The notes below the pieces were generated by a model. That model did not search any database. It worked only from the letters and a program-made list of their open reading frames with translations, and was not told the origin of the DNA. Source: Actinomycetaceae bacterium (GTDB lineage: Bacteria; Actinomycetota; Actinomycetes; Actinomycetales; Actinomycetaceae). Taken from it: a stretch of DNA of 55,015 bases. Numbering within the stretch: position 1 is the stretch's first letter; the number at the start of each line of letters is the position of its first letter. The position numbers were made by a program, and so were the translations under genes. The stretch covers positions 1-55,015 of the forward strand of contig JAUNVP010000017.1 of assembly GCA_030537615.1 (NCBI GenBank), written 5' to 3'. Shown here piece after piece: positions 47,243 through 54,756 of the stretch.

Positions 47243-47270
47243 TTGAGTTTATCGCGCGATCTGATATTTT
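47230..47270 (+). promoter_or_regulatory. Promoter of the carbohydrate cluster with two dyads
   Basis: TTGAGT (47243-47248), a 16-bp spacer and TATTTT (47265-47270) form a fair sigma-70-type promoter. The 10-bp perfect palindrome ATCGCGCGAT (47251-47260) lies between the boxes, where a repressor would compete with polymerase. A second dyad, AACAG-N5-CTGTT (47230-47244), touches the -35 box. DeoR binding is the simplest guess. The expected transcript starts about 43 nt before the isomerase ATG. Confidence 0.5.
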
Positions 47271-47319
47271 TGGAGTACCTGATCACACTCCACTCGATGT
47301 ACCCAAGGAAGGGGATCAC

Positions 47320-47814
47320 ATGGGTCTCAGAATTGTTGTCGCTGCCGACATCGCAGGATATGACTACAAGGAAATTCTCAAGAAAGACCTTGAGGCGGAT
47401 GACCGCGTCGATGAAGTCATTGACGCTGGAGTTAAGAAAGACGAGGATATCGACTATCCACATGTGGCTGTCGAAGCCGCCCGGATTATCGCTGACGGCA
47501 AGGCCGATCGGGGTCTATTTGTCTGTGGCACGGGAATGGGAGTGGCTATGGCCGCAAACAAGGTTCCCGGTATCCGCGCTTCGGTAGCTCACGACTCTTT
47601 CTCAGTTGAGCGTCTCGTCCTTTCGAATAACGCCCAGGTTCTCACTTTCGGACAACGCGTGATTGGAATCGAACTGGCCCGTCGTCTAGCGAAAGAATGG
47701 CTCGGCTACGAATTCGATCCAACATCCCATTCGGCGCCAAAAGTGGCCGCTCTCGAGTCGTACGACACGGGTGGCACCGACGTGGAGGCCGAAGGAATTG
47801 ATGGATGCTGCTAA
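47320..47814 (+). CDS. RpiB/LacAB-family sugar-phosphate isomerase, altered active site (possible tetrulose-phosphate isomerase)
   Basis: A 164-residue RpiB-fold protein. The catalytic Cys and anion-hole loop are present as [13 protein letters not shown] near residues 68-80. Compared with ribose-5-phosphate isomerase B, the DH pair near the N-terminus reads DI (AADIAGY), and the ring-opening His of the HN(D/N) motif is Ser (LSNNAQV). Loss of that His suits an open-chain substrate. RpiB paralogues with such changes act on erythrulose phosphate (EryI and DerI types), so that role is a reasonable inference. The last residues are Cys-Cys. AAGGAAGGGG precedes ATG 47320. First gene of the cluster. 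Confidence 0.85.
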   Translation: MGLRIVVAADIAGYDYKEILKKDLEADDRVDEVIDAGVKKDEDIDYPHVAVEAARIIADGKADRGLFVCGTGMGVAMAANKVPGIRASVAHDSFSVERLVLSNNAQVLTFGQRVIGIELARRLAKEWLGYEFDPTSHSAPKVAALESYDTGGTDVEAEGIDGCC

Positions 47815-47990
47815 CTGAATAAACCGGTGCTAACACGGGCCGCTACGGTGCGGCAGATCAGAAAGCAAACCGGAATTCAGTAGTGTCTTTCACAGCTGCC
47901 GCCACACCCGTGAGCTGTAGCACCTGCGGTCTTCACCGCATTCCCATAAATCCGATAGCCACTGGCTATCACACGTCTAAAGGTGGACAT
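47815..47990 (+). promoter_or_regulatory. Structured intercistronic leader with tandem hairpins
   Basis: Between the isomerase and the membrane protein there are at least four compact dyads: GCCGC-TACGGT-GCGGC (about 47839-47854), CAGCT with AGCTG (about 47892-47916), TGCGGT-CTTC-ACCGCA (about 47926-47941) and GATAGCC-ACT-GGCTATC (about 47954-47970). The last ends about 20 bases before the ATG and could mask or set the ribosome site. A small-molecule-binding RNA or a processing site are both possible. No known riboswitch core was recognised. Confidence 0.5.
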
Positions 47991-48971
47991 ATGACTCCAG
48001 ATGCGAGTTTGGTATTTTTGCAGAACTTTGATTTGTTCTGGCTCGTCGCCGCAGCAGGTGGCGGTTTCTTCGGTGCAGCGATTGGAGGTAACTTCGCCTT
48101 CGGGTTCACCGGCATTCTCATTTTGCTCAGCTTCGGAATCACCTTAGCAACAGGCTCTGATATGGGCTTTGCCTACTTGGCGTTCGGCCCGGTATTCGGC
48201 CCCCACATTACATTTGCTGGCGGGGCCGCAGGAGCAGCGTATGCGGGAAGCAAGTTGGGCTTGTTGGACGATACCGGCGGAGGTAAAGACATCAACACCG
48301 CGCTCGCGGGATTGGGTCGTCCAGATGTCCTGCTCGTTGGCGCTGGCTTCGGTGTCCTCGGCTACATCATCAACGGCCTCTACGCCATGATTCCCTGGTT
48401 CGGATCCAATACCGATACCGTCGCACTGACGGTTCTCACCAGCGGTATCATCGCACGCCTTGCATTCGGCAAGACCGCTCCATTTGCGTGGGTCGGTGAA
48501 CTGAAGGGGACAACTCGCTGGCTTGACTGGCAGGAAAAGCCCAGCCAGTACATCACCATCGGTTTGCTCTCCGGTCTGTTCGCCGCGGGCGCATCGTTGA
48601 AGATTGTCGGCCTGGCTGCAGAAATGGGAGACCAGGGCATTCTCGACATCGTGACCGCCAACGCGAAGGTTCTTCCGTTCGCCATCTCGGCAGTGTCCAT
48701 CTTCCTCATTGCGATTGGCATTAAGATCCCGGTCACCCACCACATGACGATCATCGCCGGCCTCGCCGCCGTGACTGTTATGCAGGCAACGGGGAATGGA
48801 TTGCTCTCTCTCATCGTCGGAGCCATCTTCGGTGCGTTGTCCGCCTTCGTCGCTGAAATCATGCAGCGTCTGATGTATGCCGCGGGCGACACCCACATTG
48901 ACCCCCCGGCAGCGGCCATCTGGCCTATGACCACCGTGTGCCTCGTCATGGCAAGCATGATTGGCGCATAG
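47991..48971 (+). CDS. Polytopic membrane protein, unrecognised family; candidate transporter
   Basis: A 326-residue protein with about nine to ten hydrophobic segments and unusually Gly/Ala-rich helices, e.g. GGGFFGAAIGGNFAFGF (about 18-34) and FGPHITFAGGAAGAAYAG (about 67-84). A second His-containing segment, PVTHHMTIIAGLAAV (about 260), may mirror the first, hinting at an internal repeat. No solute-carrier, PTS or ABC motif is seen. ATG 47991 is chosen because AAAGGTGG lies upstream; a longer frame from 47883 runs through the hairpins. Its place between isomerase and kinases suggests it imports the substrate of the cluster (inference). Confidence 0.75.
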   Translation: MTPDASLVFLQNFDLFWLVAAAGGGFFGAAIGGNFAFGFTGILILLSFGITLATGSDMGFAYLAFGPVFGPHITFAGGAAGAAYAGSKLGLLDDTGGGKDINTALAGLGRPDVLLVGAGFGVLGYIINGLYAMIPWFGSNTDTVALTVLTSGIIARLAFGKTAPFAWVGELKGTTRWLDWQEKPSQYITIGLLSGLFAAGASLKIVGLAAEMGDQGILDIVTANAKVLPFAISAVSIFLIAIGIKIPVTHHMTIIAGLAAVTVMQATGNGLLSLIVGAIFGALSAFVAEIMQRLMYAAGDTHIDPPAAAIWPMTTVCLVMASMIGA

Positions 48972-48984
48972 TTCATCTCTGACA

Positions 48985-49025
48985 GTGGGTGCCGGGGAAC
49001 TCCCGTATAGGAGCCCGGCGCCCAC
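48985..49025 (+). terminator. Large hairpin with T-run between membrane protein and phosphatase genes
   Basis: GTGGGTGCCGGG and CCCGGCGCCCAC pair over 12 bp with one G-T; inside them CTCC/GGAG forms a second stem. CGTCTTTT follows. It lies 14 bp after the transporter-like gene and would act as a full or partial terminator, lowering expression of the enzymes downstream unless they have their own promoter. Confidence 0.65.
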
Positions 49026-49081
49026 CGTCTTTTATACCAACACCCCGAGAAGACCCAACGAAAGCCGTGGAGGGCTGGACC

Positions 49082-49945
49082 GTGAGCGGAACCGACGACC
49101 ACCTCAGTTTCCCGACAGAGTTTTACGACGCCTACATTTTCGACATGGATGGCACAATCTACCTGGGTGATCACCTTCTCCCCGGAGTCAAACGCCTCAT
49201 CGAAGAGCTTCGCCGACGCGATCTCCCCGTCCGATACCTGTCAAATAACCCGACGAAAGACCCGCAACTCTACGTTGAGAAACTAGCCAAACTCGGCCTC
49301 CCCACCGATATTTCGGAAATTGCGAACACTGTCGTCACTATGACGAAGTGGCTCAAGACCCATCATCCGGACGCGGTCATTTACCCCATCGCAGAACAGC
49401 CCCTCATCAACGCCTTCGATGAGGCCGGATTGCGCATGAGTAACAACCCGGAGGAAATCGACATCGTGGTCGCCTCCTACGACCGCACATTTACCTACGA
49501 AAAGCTTCAGATCGCATTTGACGCCATCTGGTTCCACAAGCGCGCCAAGCTCGTCGCCACGAATCCGGATCGCTACTGTCCATTCCCCGGAGGGCGGGGC
49601 GAGCCCGACTGCGCCTCGATCATTGCCGCCATCGAAGCGTGTACCCAAACGCAATGTGAAATGATCATCGGCAAGCCCAATCCGGCAATGCTTGAGGCCG
49701 CGATCGTCGGTCTCGACGTCGATCCCACGCGTTGCATCATGGTCGGCGACCGCCTCGGTACGGATATCCAAATGGCGGTTCGAACCTCGATGTACTCAGC
49801 TATGCCGCTGACCGGGGACTCCACGCTAGAAGAAGCCCTTGCCCTCGAGAAAAAAGACCAGCCCGACTTCATCCTCGATCGTCTTGACCGACTGATTCCG
49901 GCCAGCGAATGGGACAGTCTCGGGTGGTCTGATACCGACGATTAA
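49082..49945 (+). CDS. HAD-IIA sugar-phosphate phosphatase (NagD/AraL type)
   Basis: A 287-residue HAD hydrolase. The motif I FDMDGT lies near residues 18-23, a SNNPTKD motif II near 57-63, and GKPNPAML plus MVGDRLGTDI near the end complete the active site; the cap is of the C2a type. Relatives dephosphorylate sugar phosphates, nucleotides or glycerol/glycolate phosphates, and AraL in the Bacillus subtilis arabinose operon is one. GTG 49082 is preferred, with GGAGGG seven bases upstream; a frame from 48989 would run through the hairpin. It may relieve build-up of phosphorylated intermediates made by the two kinases downstream. Confidence 0.87.
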   Translation: MSGTDDHLSFPTEFYDAYIFDMDGTIYLGDHLLPGVKRLIEELRRRDLPVRYLSNNPTKDPQLYVEKLAKLGLPTDISEIANTVVTMTKWLKTHHPDAVIYPIAEQPLINAFDEAGLRMSNNPEEIDIVVASYDRTFTYEKLQIAFDAIWFHKRAKLVATNPDRYCPFPGGRGEPDCASIIAAIEACTQTQCEMIIGKPNPAMLEAAIVGLDVDPTRCIMVGDRLGTDIQMAVRTSMYSAMPLTGDSTLEEALALEKKDQPDFILDRLDRLIPASEWDSLGWSDTDD

Positions 49946-49994
49946 CTCTGACAATCTCCCACCCTGACAACAATGACGCTGAAAGGAAACTCCA

Positions 49995-51557
49995 ATGGTC
50001 TCGCCAGGATTTGAACCCCCCTATCTGCTGGGTATTGACTACGGCACCGAGTCGTGCCGCGCCGCGATCTTTGATCTCCGTGGCCAACCGATCGGATTCG
50101 CCGCTACACCGTACAAGACGACACACCCACGACCGGGCCAGGCAGAACAATCACCCGAAGAGTGGTGGGAAGCACTTAAAGCCTCCGTCTACCGGGTACT
50201 TAACCAGACGGGGATTCCTGCGCGTCACATTGCGGGCATTTCCTACGATGCGACGACCATGACCGTCGTCGCCATGAATGAAGAGGGCGAAGCGCTTCGG
50301 CCAGCAATTATGTGGATGGACGTTCGCGCCACCGACCAAGCCGCTCGCGCCACCACGATCGACCACTGGGCACGCCTCTACAATGGTGGCGGCACGATGG
50401 GTGCGACCGCCGAATGGTTCCCTTTCAAAGCCGCATGGATTAAGGAACACGAGCCAGAGATCTACAAGGAGGCCTACCGCATTGTCGACGCCCCCGACTG
50501 GCTGACCTACAAGCTGACGGGGGAGTGGACCTTCAACCAAAACACCGCGGCAATCCGCGCCTACCACAACAATGATCACGGCGGCTGGCCGGTGGAGTTC
50601 TACGAGCACATCGGCTGTGGCGACGTGTTTGACAAGCTCCCCGACAAAGTCGTTCCTCTCGGACAGCCAGTAGGTGGACTAGCCTCACATGTGGCACGCG
50701 AGCTCGGCCTCAACCCCGGTATCCCGGTGGCGCAAGGTGGCGGCGATGCCTGGCATGGACAAATTGGACTCGGTGTAGTCCAGCCCGGCTCGATCGCGAT
50801 TATTACCGGCTCCTCGCAGGTCATTACCGGGCAGTCGGCCAAGGCCATTCACGGAGCGGGATTCTTCGGCTCCTACACCGACGCCGTTGTTCCCGGCCAG
50901 TACACCGTTGAAGGTGGCATCGTGTCATCGGGATCGGTGCTCAAATGGTTCCGCGACGGCTTCCGCCGCGACATCGTCTCAGCAACCGACCGACTCGGCC
51001 TCAACGCCTACGAAATGCTCGATCGCGCCTGCGCCGACATTCCACCCGGCTCGGACGGCCTCATCGTCAACGAGTACTTCCAGGGCAACCGCACCCCCTA
51101 CACCGACTCGAAGGCACGCGGCATGATTTGGGGCCTGTCGCTCGCCCACACCCCCGAGCACATGTACCACGCGATCCTCGAATCGGTCGCCTACGATACC
51201 GCGCACACCCTCAATGTCATGAAGGAACGCGGCTTCGAACCGGAGAAACTCGTCGCCTGCGGTGGCGCTACGAAGTCGAAGATGTGGATGCAGATGCACG
51301 CGGATGTCACCGGCTTGCCGATTACACTCACCGAGGTCGGCGACGCGGTGGTCCTCGGGTCGTGCATGCTCGCAGCGGTTGGTGCGGGCCTGTATCCGTC
51401 CCTCGATGACGCAGCCCGCAACATGGTTCATGAGGCGGATGTCATCGAACCAAATATGGACGTACACGAAGAGTACAAGTTCTACGTACAGCAGTACATG
51501 GACGCGTACCCGCAAATGCAAGAGCTGACCCACAAGACCGTGGATCATTTGGACTAA
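49995..51557 (+). CDS. FGGY-family carbohydrate kinase
   Basis: A 520-residue kinase of the FGGY family, ASKHA fold. The N-terminal LLGIDYGTES phosphate-1 loop, a GGGDAWHGQIG segment near residue 250 with the likely catalytic Asp, ITGSSQ for phosphate 2 and CGGATKSKMW near 420 for adenosine are visible. The family phosphorylates ketoses and polyols such as ribulose, xylulose, glycerol and erythritol; the substrate cannot be fixed. AAGGAAA precedes ATG 49995. Twelve bp separate it from the dehydrogenase gene, so these two are tightly linked. Confidence 0.92.
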   Translation: MVSPGFEPPYLLGIDYGTESCRAAIFDLRGQPIGFAATPYKTTHPRPGQAEQSPEEWWEALKASVYRVLNQTGIPARHIAGISYDATTMTVVAMNEEGEALRPAIMWMDVRATDQAARATTIDHWARLYNGGGTMGATAEWFPFKAAWIKEHEPEIYKEAYRIVDAPDWLTYKLTGEWTFNQNTAAIRAYHNNDHGGWPVEFYEHIGCGDVFDKLPDKVVPLGQPVGGLASHVARELGLNPGIPVAQGGGDAWHGQIGLGVVQPGSIAIITGSSQVITGQSAKAIHGAGFFGSYTDAVVPGQYTVEGGIVSSGSVLKWFRDGFRRDIVSATDRLGLNAYEMLDRACADIPPGSDGLIVNEYFQGNRTPYTDSKARGMIWGLSLAHTPEHMYHAILESVAYDTAHTLNVMKERGFEPEKLVACGGATKSKMWMQMHADVTGLPITLTEVGDAVVLGSCMLAAVGAGLYPSLDDAARNMVHEADVIEPNMDVHEEYKFYVQQYMDAYPQMQELTHKTVDHLD

Positions 51558-51569
51558 GTGGAGGACAAC

Positions 51570-52940
51570 ATGGCAAGCACGCTGATCGAAACGGCGTTAA
51601 AAACCGCTGATGAGACGCGCGAAATCGCATTCGGGCGCGACGTGGTGGAAAAGACGGGTGAGATTTTTGCGTCGTGTTTCCCCGGAAAGAAAGTCATCGT
51701 CGTTGCTGATGGAAACACCTTTGGAGCCTGCGGTGACGCGGTCGTCGAATCGCTCGCGGACGCGGGAATAGAAGCGGCAGCAGAGCCGTATATTTTCCCG
51801 GGCACACCCACCTTGTACGCCGGATACGACAACGTGGAGATCTTGCGGGAGCACGTGCGACCGCTCGGTGACGAGACTGTCATCTGTTCGATTGCTTCAG
51901 GTACGCTCAACGACCTGGCCAAACTGGCGTCGGGTGAACTGGGACGCGAATACATGAACGTGTGTACGGCGGCCTCAGTTGACGGCTATGCCTCGTTTGG
52001 CGCTTCGATCGCGAAAGACGGTTTCAAGATTACGCGCGACTGTCCTGCCCCCGCGGCTCTCGTCGCGGACTTCGAAGTCATGGCACACGCACCCCAGCGC
52101 CTGACAGCGACTGGCTACGGCGATCTCATCGAGAAAATCCCGGCCGGTGCCGACTGGATTCTCGCCGATGAGCTCGGAGTCGAAGCCATCGACGACTACG
52201 TATGGAGCCTCGTCCAAGGGCCGCTTCGCGACACCCTGGCTGACCCGGCGGCTATTGCGGCGGGCGACGTGGACGCGATTGCGAAACTTGCCGAGGGCAA
52301 CATCATGAGCGGGCTTGCCATGCAGGCGGCAAAATCGTCACGCCCGGCCTCCGGCGCCGGTCACCAGTTCTCGCATACATGGGAGATGGAAGGCCACGGC
52401 CTCGACTGGGAACCACCGCTCTCGCACGGCTTCAAGGTCGGAGTTGGAACGATTGCATCATGCGCGATTTGGGAGGAAGTGCTCAAACTCGACCTCACCC
52501 AGCTCGACATCGATCGCATTATCGAGGAAACCCCAACTGCCGCTGAAGTCGAGAAGTTTGTGCGCGGTATGCAAACCGAGCGCATTGTCGAGGACGCTGT
52601 CAAACACACCCTCAACAAGCATCTCGAAGGAGATGAGCTACGGGCGCGCCTGGAGAAGATCCAGGAGGCGTGGCCACGCATTGCGGAACGGTGCGAGAAG
52701 CAGCTCGCCTCGGCGCAAGAAGTCATGGACATGCTGCACACGGCGGGAGCTCCCTACCATCCCGAGTTAATCAAGATTGACTGGGATCGTTTCCGCGAAA
52801 CCCACTACAAGGCTCAGCAGATTCGTAGCCGGTACACGGTGCTCGACTTGCTGACCGACATCAATATGCTCGATGACATTGTCGAGAAACTGTTCAGTGA
52901 CGAGGGCTTCTGGGGCAAGCATCGTCACCCGGACAACTAA
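51570..52940 (+). CDS. sn-Glycerol-1-phosphate dehydrogenase-type enzyme (AraM/EgsA family)
   Basis: A 456-residue member of the iron/zinc alcohol-dehydrogenase group. Signatures: the GNTFGACG region, SGTLNDLAK near residue 115, the metal-ligand regions TAASVDGYASF near 136 and GAGHQFSHTWEMEGHG near 265-280. AraM/EgsA proteins reduce dihydroxyacetone phosphate to glycerol 1-phosphate with NAD(P)H. In this cluster it may instead interconvert a polyol phosphate and a ketose phosphate (inference). It is about 60 residues longer than AraM because of a helical C-terminus. ATG 51570 has GGAGG five bases upstream; GTG 51558 lies before it. Confidence 0.88.
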   Translation: MASTLIETALKTADETREIAFGRDVVEKTGEIFASCFPGKKVIVVADGNTFGACGDAVVESLADAGIEAAAEPYIFPGTPTLYAGYDNVEILREHVRPLGDETVICSIASGTLNDLAKLASGELGREYMNVCTAASVDGYASFGASIAKDGFKITRDCPAPAALVADFEVMAHAPQRLTATGYGDLIEKIPAGADWILADELGVEAIDDYVWSLVQGPLRDTLADPAAIAAGDVDAIAKLAEGNIMSGLAMQAAKSSRPASGAGHQFSHTWEMEGHGLDWEPPLSHGFKVGVGTIASCAIWEEVLKLDLTQLDIDRIIEETPTAAEVEKFVRGMQTERIVEDAVKHTLNKHLEGDELRARLEKIQEAWPRIAERCEKQLASAQEVMDMLHTAGAPYHPELIKIDWDRFRETHYKAQQIRSRYTVLDLLTDINMLDDIVEKLFSDEGFWGKHRHPDN

Positions 52941-52949
52941 ATAAAATGT

Positions 52950-52980
52950 GCCGTGGCCGGTCTCTCCCTCCGGCCACGGC
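52950..52980. repeat. Perfect intercistronic stem-loop
   Basis: GCCGTGGCCGG and CCGGCCACGGC form a perfect 11-bp stem with a 9-nt loop between the dehydrogenase and AraB-type genes. No T-run follows, so an RNA-processing or transcript-stabilising role is more likely than termination. Confidence 0.7.
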
Positions 52981-53006
52981 GCTCCCAAAATCTCGGAGGA
53001 GAAAAC

Positions 53007-54680
53007 ATGAGCAAAGAAGCTCAATACATTGTTGGTCTCGACTTAGGAACACTCTCAGGACGCGCCGTAGTCATTCGTGCTAGTGATGGGGAAGAACTAG
53101 CGTCGGCTGTCATGGATTATCCGCACGGCGTGATGGATCATGAGTTGAGTGCGGGAGACGGTCAGCAGCTGCCTCCGGACTTCGCGCTCGTTGTCCCTGC
53201 AGATTATTTCGACGTCATTCGCGTGATCGTACCGCAGGCGTTGGAGGAGGCCGGAGTTGCCACTGACGAAGTGGTAGCACTGGGCATTGACGTGACTTCA
53301 GCAACCGTTATTGCAACCGATGCCGAGGGCGTTCCACTGTGTGAAAAGGAAGAATTCAAGAATAATCCGCATGCCTACGTCAAGCTGTGGAAGCACCACG
53401 GTGCCGAGGATCAAGCTAAACGCATAGTTGATTTGGCGCGCGAACGCGGTGAAGAGTGGCTGGAGCGGTATGGGGGTATCCTATCGTCCGAAATGCTGAT
53501 GCCGAAGACCCTCGAAACCTTGGAAAAGGCGCCGGAAGTGTACGAAGCAGCGGCGCACTTCATGGATTCTCTCGACTGGTTGACGTGGATGTTCACCGGC
53601 AGGCTGACCTACGCGGCGGGCTCGTCCGGATACAAGCGCAACTATCAGGACGGCACCTATCCGTCAGAGGAGTTCTTGCGCGAACTTAATCCTGACTTTG
53701 CGCGGGTCTTTGTCGACAAGATGCCGGCTCCAGTGCTCGCACTGGGTGAAAAAGTGGGAACGTTGAATGAGCGCGGTCAAGAGATCACTGGACTCGGCGC
53801 TGATGTTGTCGTTTCTTCGGCCAATATTGACGCGCATGCCACGGTACCGGCTGTTCAGGGTGTTGAAGCCGGGCAAATGACCGCGATTCTGGGGACTTCC
53901 GCGGTGTTCCTCGTTTCGGCGGAGAAATACCAAAAGGTGCCCGGAGTGTTCGGCATCGTCGACGGCGGCAGCGTCGACGGTATGTGGGGCTATGAACGCG
54001 GTCAATCGGCGGTTGGTGACATCTACGCATGGTTTGTCAATAACTGCGTGCCACCGGCTTACCACGAGGAAGCTGACAAGCGCGGAATCAGCCTGCACGA
54101 GCTACTGACTGAAAAGGCCGAAGTGCAGGAGGTCGGAGAACACGGTCTCGTCGCCCTCGATTGGCACAACGGTAACCGGTCGATTCTTGTTGATGGCGCC
54201 TTGTCTGGCCTCATGGTTGGCCAGAGCTTGGGTACGAAACCAGAAGATCAGTACCGCGCCCTACTGGAATCAACCGTTTTCGGTTTGCGAGTCATCATTG
54301 AGAACTTCAAGAACCACGGCGTCGATATCACCGAATTCATCGCCGCGGGTGGTTTGACGAAGAACGCGTTTCTCATGCAGATGATCTCCGACATTACGCG
54401 GCTCCCAGTATCGACTGCAGTATCGCAGCAGGCAGGCGCTCTTGGTTCTGCAATTTTTGCGGCCGTTGCCGCGGGGCTCTACGACTCGGTTGCTGAGGCC
54501 GCTACCGCCATGGGTAAGCGCGTCAAGGATGCCTACCTACCTAATGAAGAAAGAGCCGCAGAATACGACGAGCTATTCGCTCACTACATGTATCTGCACG
54601 ATCTCTTTGGTCGCGAGAACGAGGTGATGCACGACCTCAAGCGGATTCGTCGCGAGGCGAAGGCTCGGCGGCACGGGTAA
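53007..54680 (+). CDS. araB: Ribulokinase-family FGGY kinase (AraB type)
   Basis: A 557-residue FGGY kinase close to L-ribulokinase AraB. Family marks: IVGLDLGTLSGRA at the N-terminus, NPHAYVKLWKHH near 126, GGILSSEM near 158, ILGTSAVF near 298, GYERGQSAVGDIYAWF near 332 and the adenosine-site AAGGLTKN near 452. AraB phosphorylates L-ribulose and tolerates other ketopentoses and polyols. No arabinose isomerase (araA) or epimerase (araD) is in the window, so an arabinose role is uncertain and the symbol denotes the family. ATG 53007 follows GGAGGAG; the in-frame extension upstream holds the stem-loop. Confidence 0.88.
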   Translation: MSKEAQYIVGLDLGTLSGRAVVIRASDGEELASAVMDYPHGVMDHELSAGDGQQLPPDFALVVPADYFDVIRVIVPQALEEAGVATDEVVALGIDVTSATVIATDAEGVPLCEKEEFKNNPHAYVKLWKHHGAEDQAKRIVDLARERGEEWLERYGGILSSEMLMPKTLETLEKAPEVYEAAAHFMDSLDWLTWMFTGRLTYAAGSSGYKRNYQDGTYPSEEFLRELNPDFARVFVDKMPAPVLALGEKVGTLNERGQEITGLGADVVVSSANIDAHATVPAVQGVEAGQMTAILGTSAVFLVSAEKYQKVPGVFGIVDGGSVDGMWGYERGQSAVGDIYAWFVNNCVPPAYHEEADKRGISLHELLTEKAEVQEVGEHGLVALDWHNGNRSILVDGALSGLMVGQSLGTKPEDQYRALLESTVFGLRVIIENFKNHGVDITEFIAAGGLTKNAFLMQMISDITRLPVSTAVSQQAGALGSAIFAAVAAGLYDSVAEAATAMGKRVKDAYLPNEERAAEYDELFAHYMYLHDLFGRENEVMHDLKRIRREAKARRHG

Positions 54681-54720
54681 ACGCATTGGCCTTGGCTAAC
54701 ATGCTGAGATAACTACAGAA

Positions 54721-54756
54721 TAGTACTGCCCGCAACTGAGGTTGCGGGCAGTACTA
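54721..54756 (+). terminator. Long perfect palindrome closing the cluster
   Basis: TAGTACTGCCCGCAAC and its exact complement form a 16-bp stem with a TGAG loop, 41 bp after the last kinase gene. A T-run is not immediate (TTTT occurs 13 bp on), so it may be a terminator that relies on the stem, or act on both strands. Confidence 0.7.

Noticed and set aside
48144-49174. Long antisense frames over the transporter-like gene
   Set aside because: Low-complexity translations with no domain; the plus strand has a good start, membrane segments and operon context.
49995-50035. A stretch resembling the T-arm of a tRNA on the minus strand (GGATTTGAACCCCC)
   Set aside because: No matching acceptor, D or anticodon stems; it is the 5' end of the FGGY kinase gene, with a good ribosome site.
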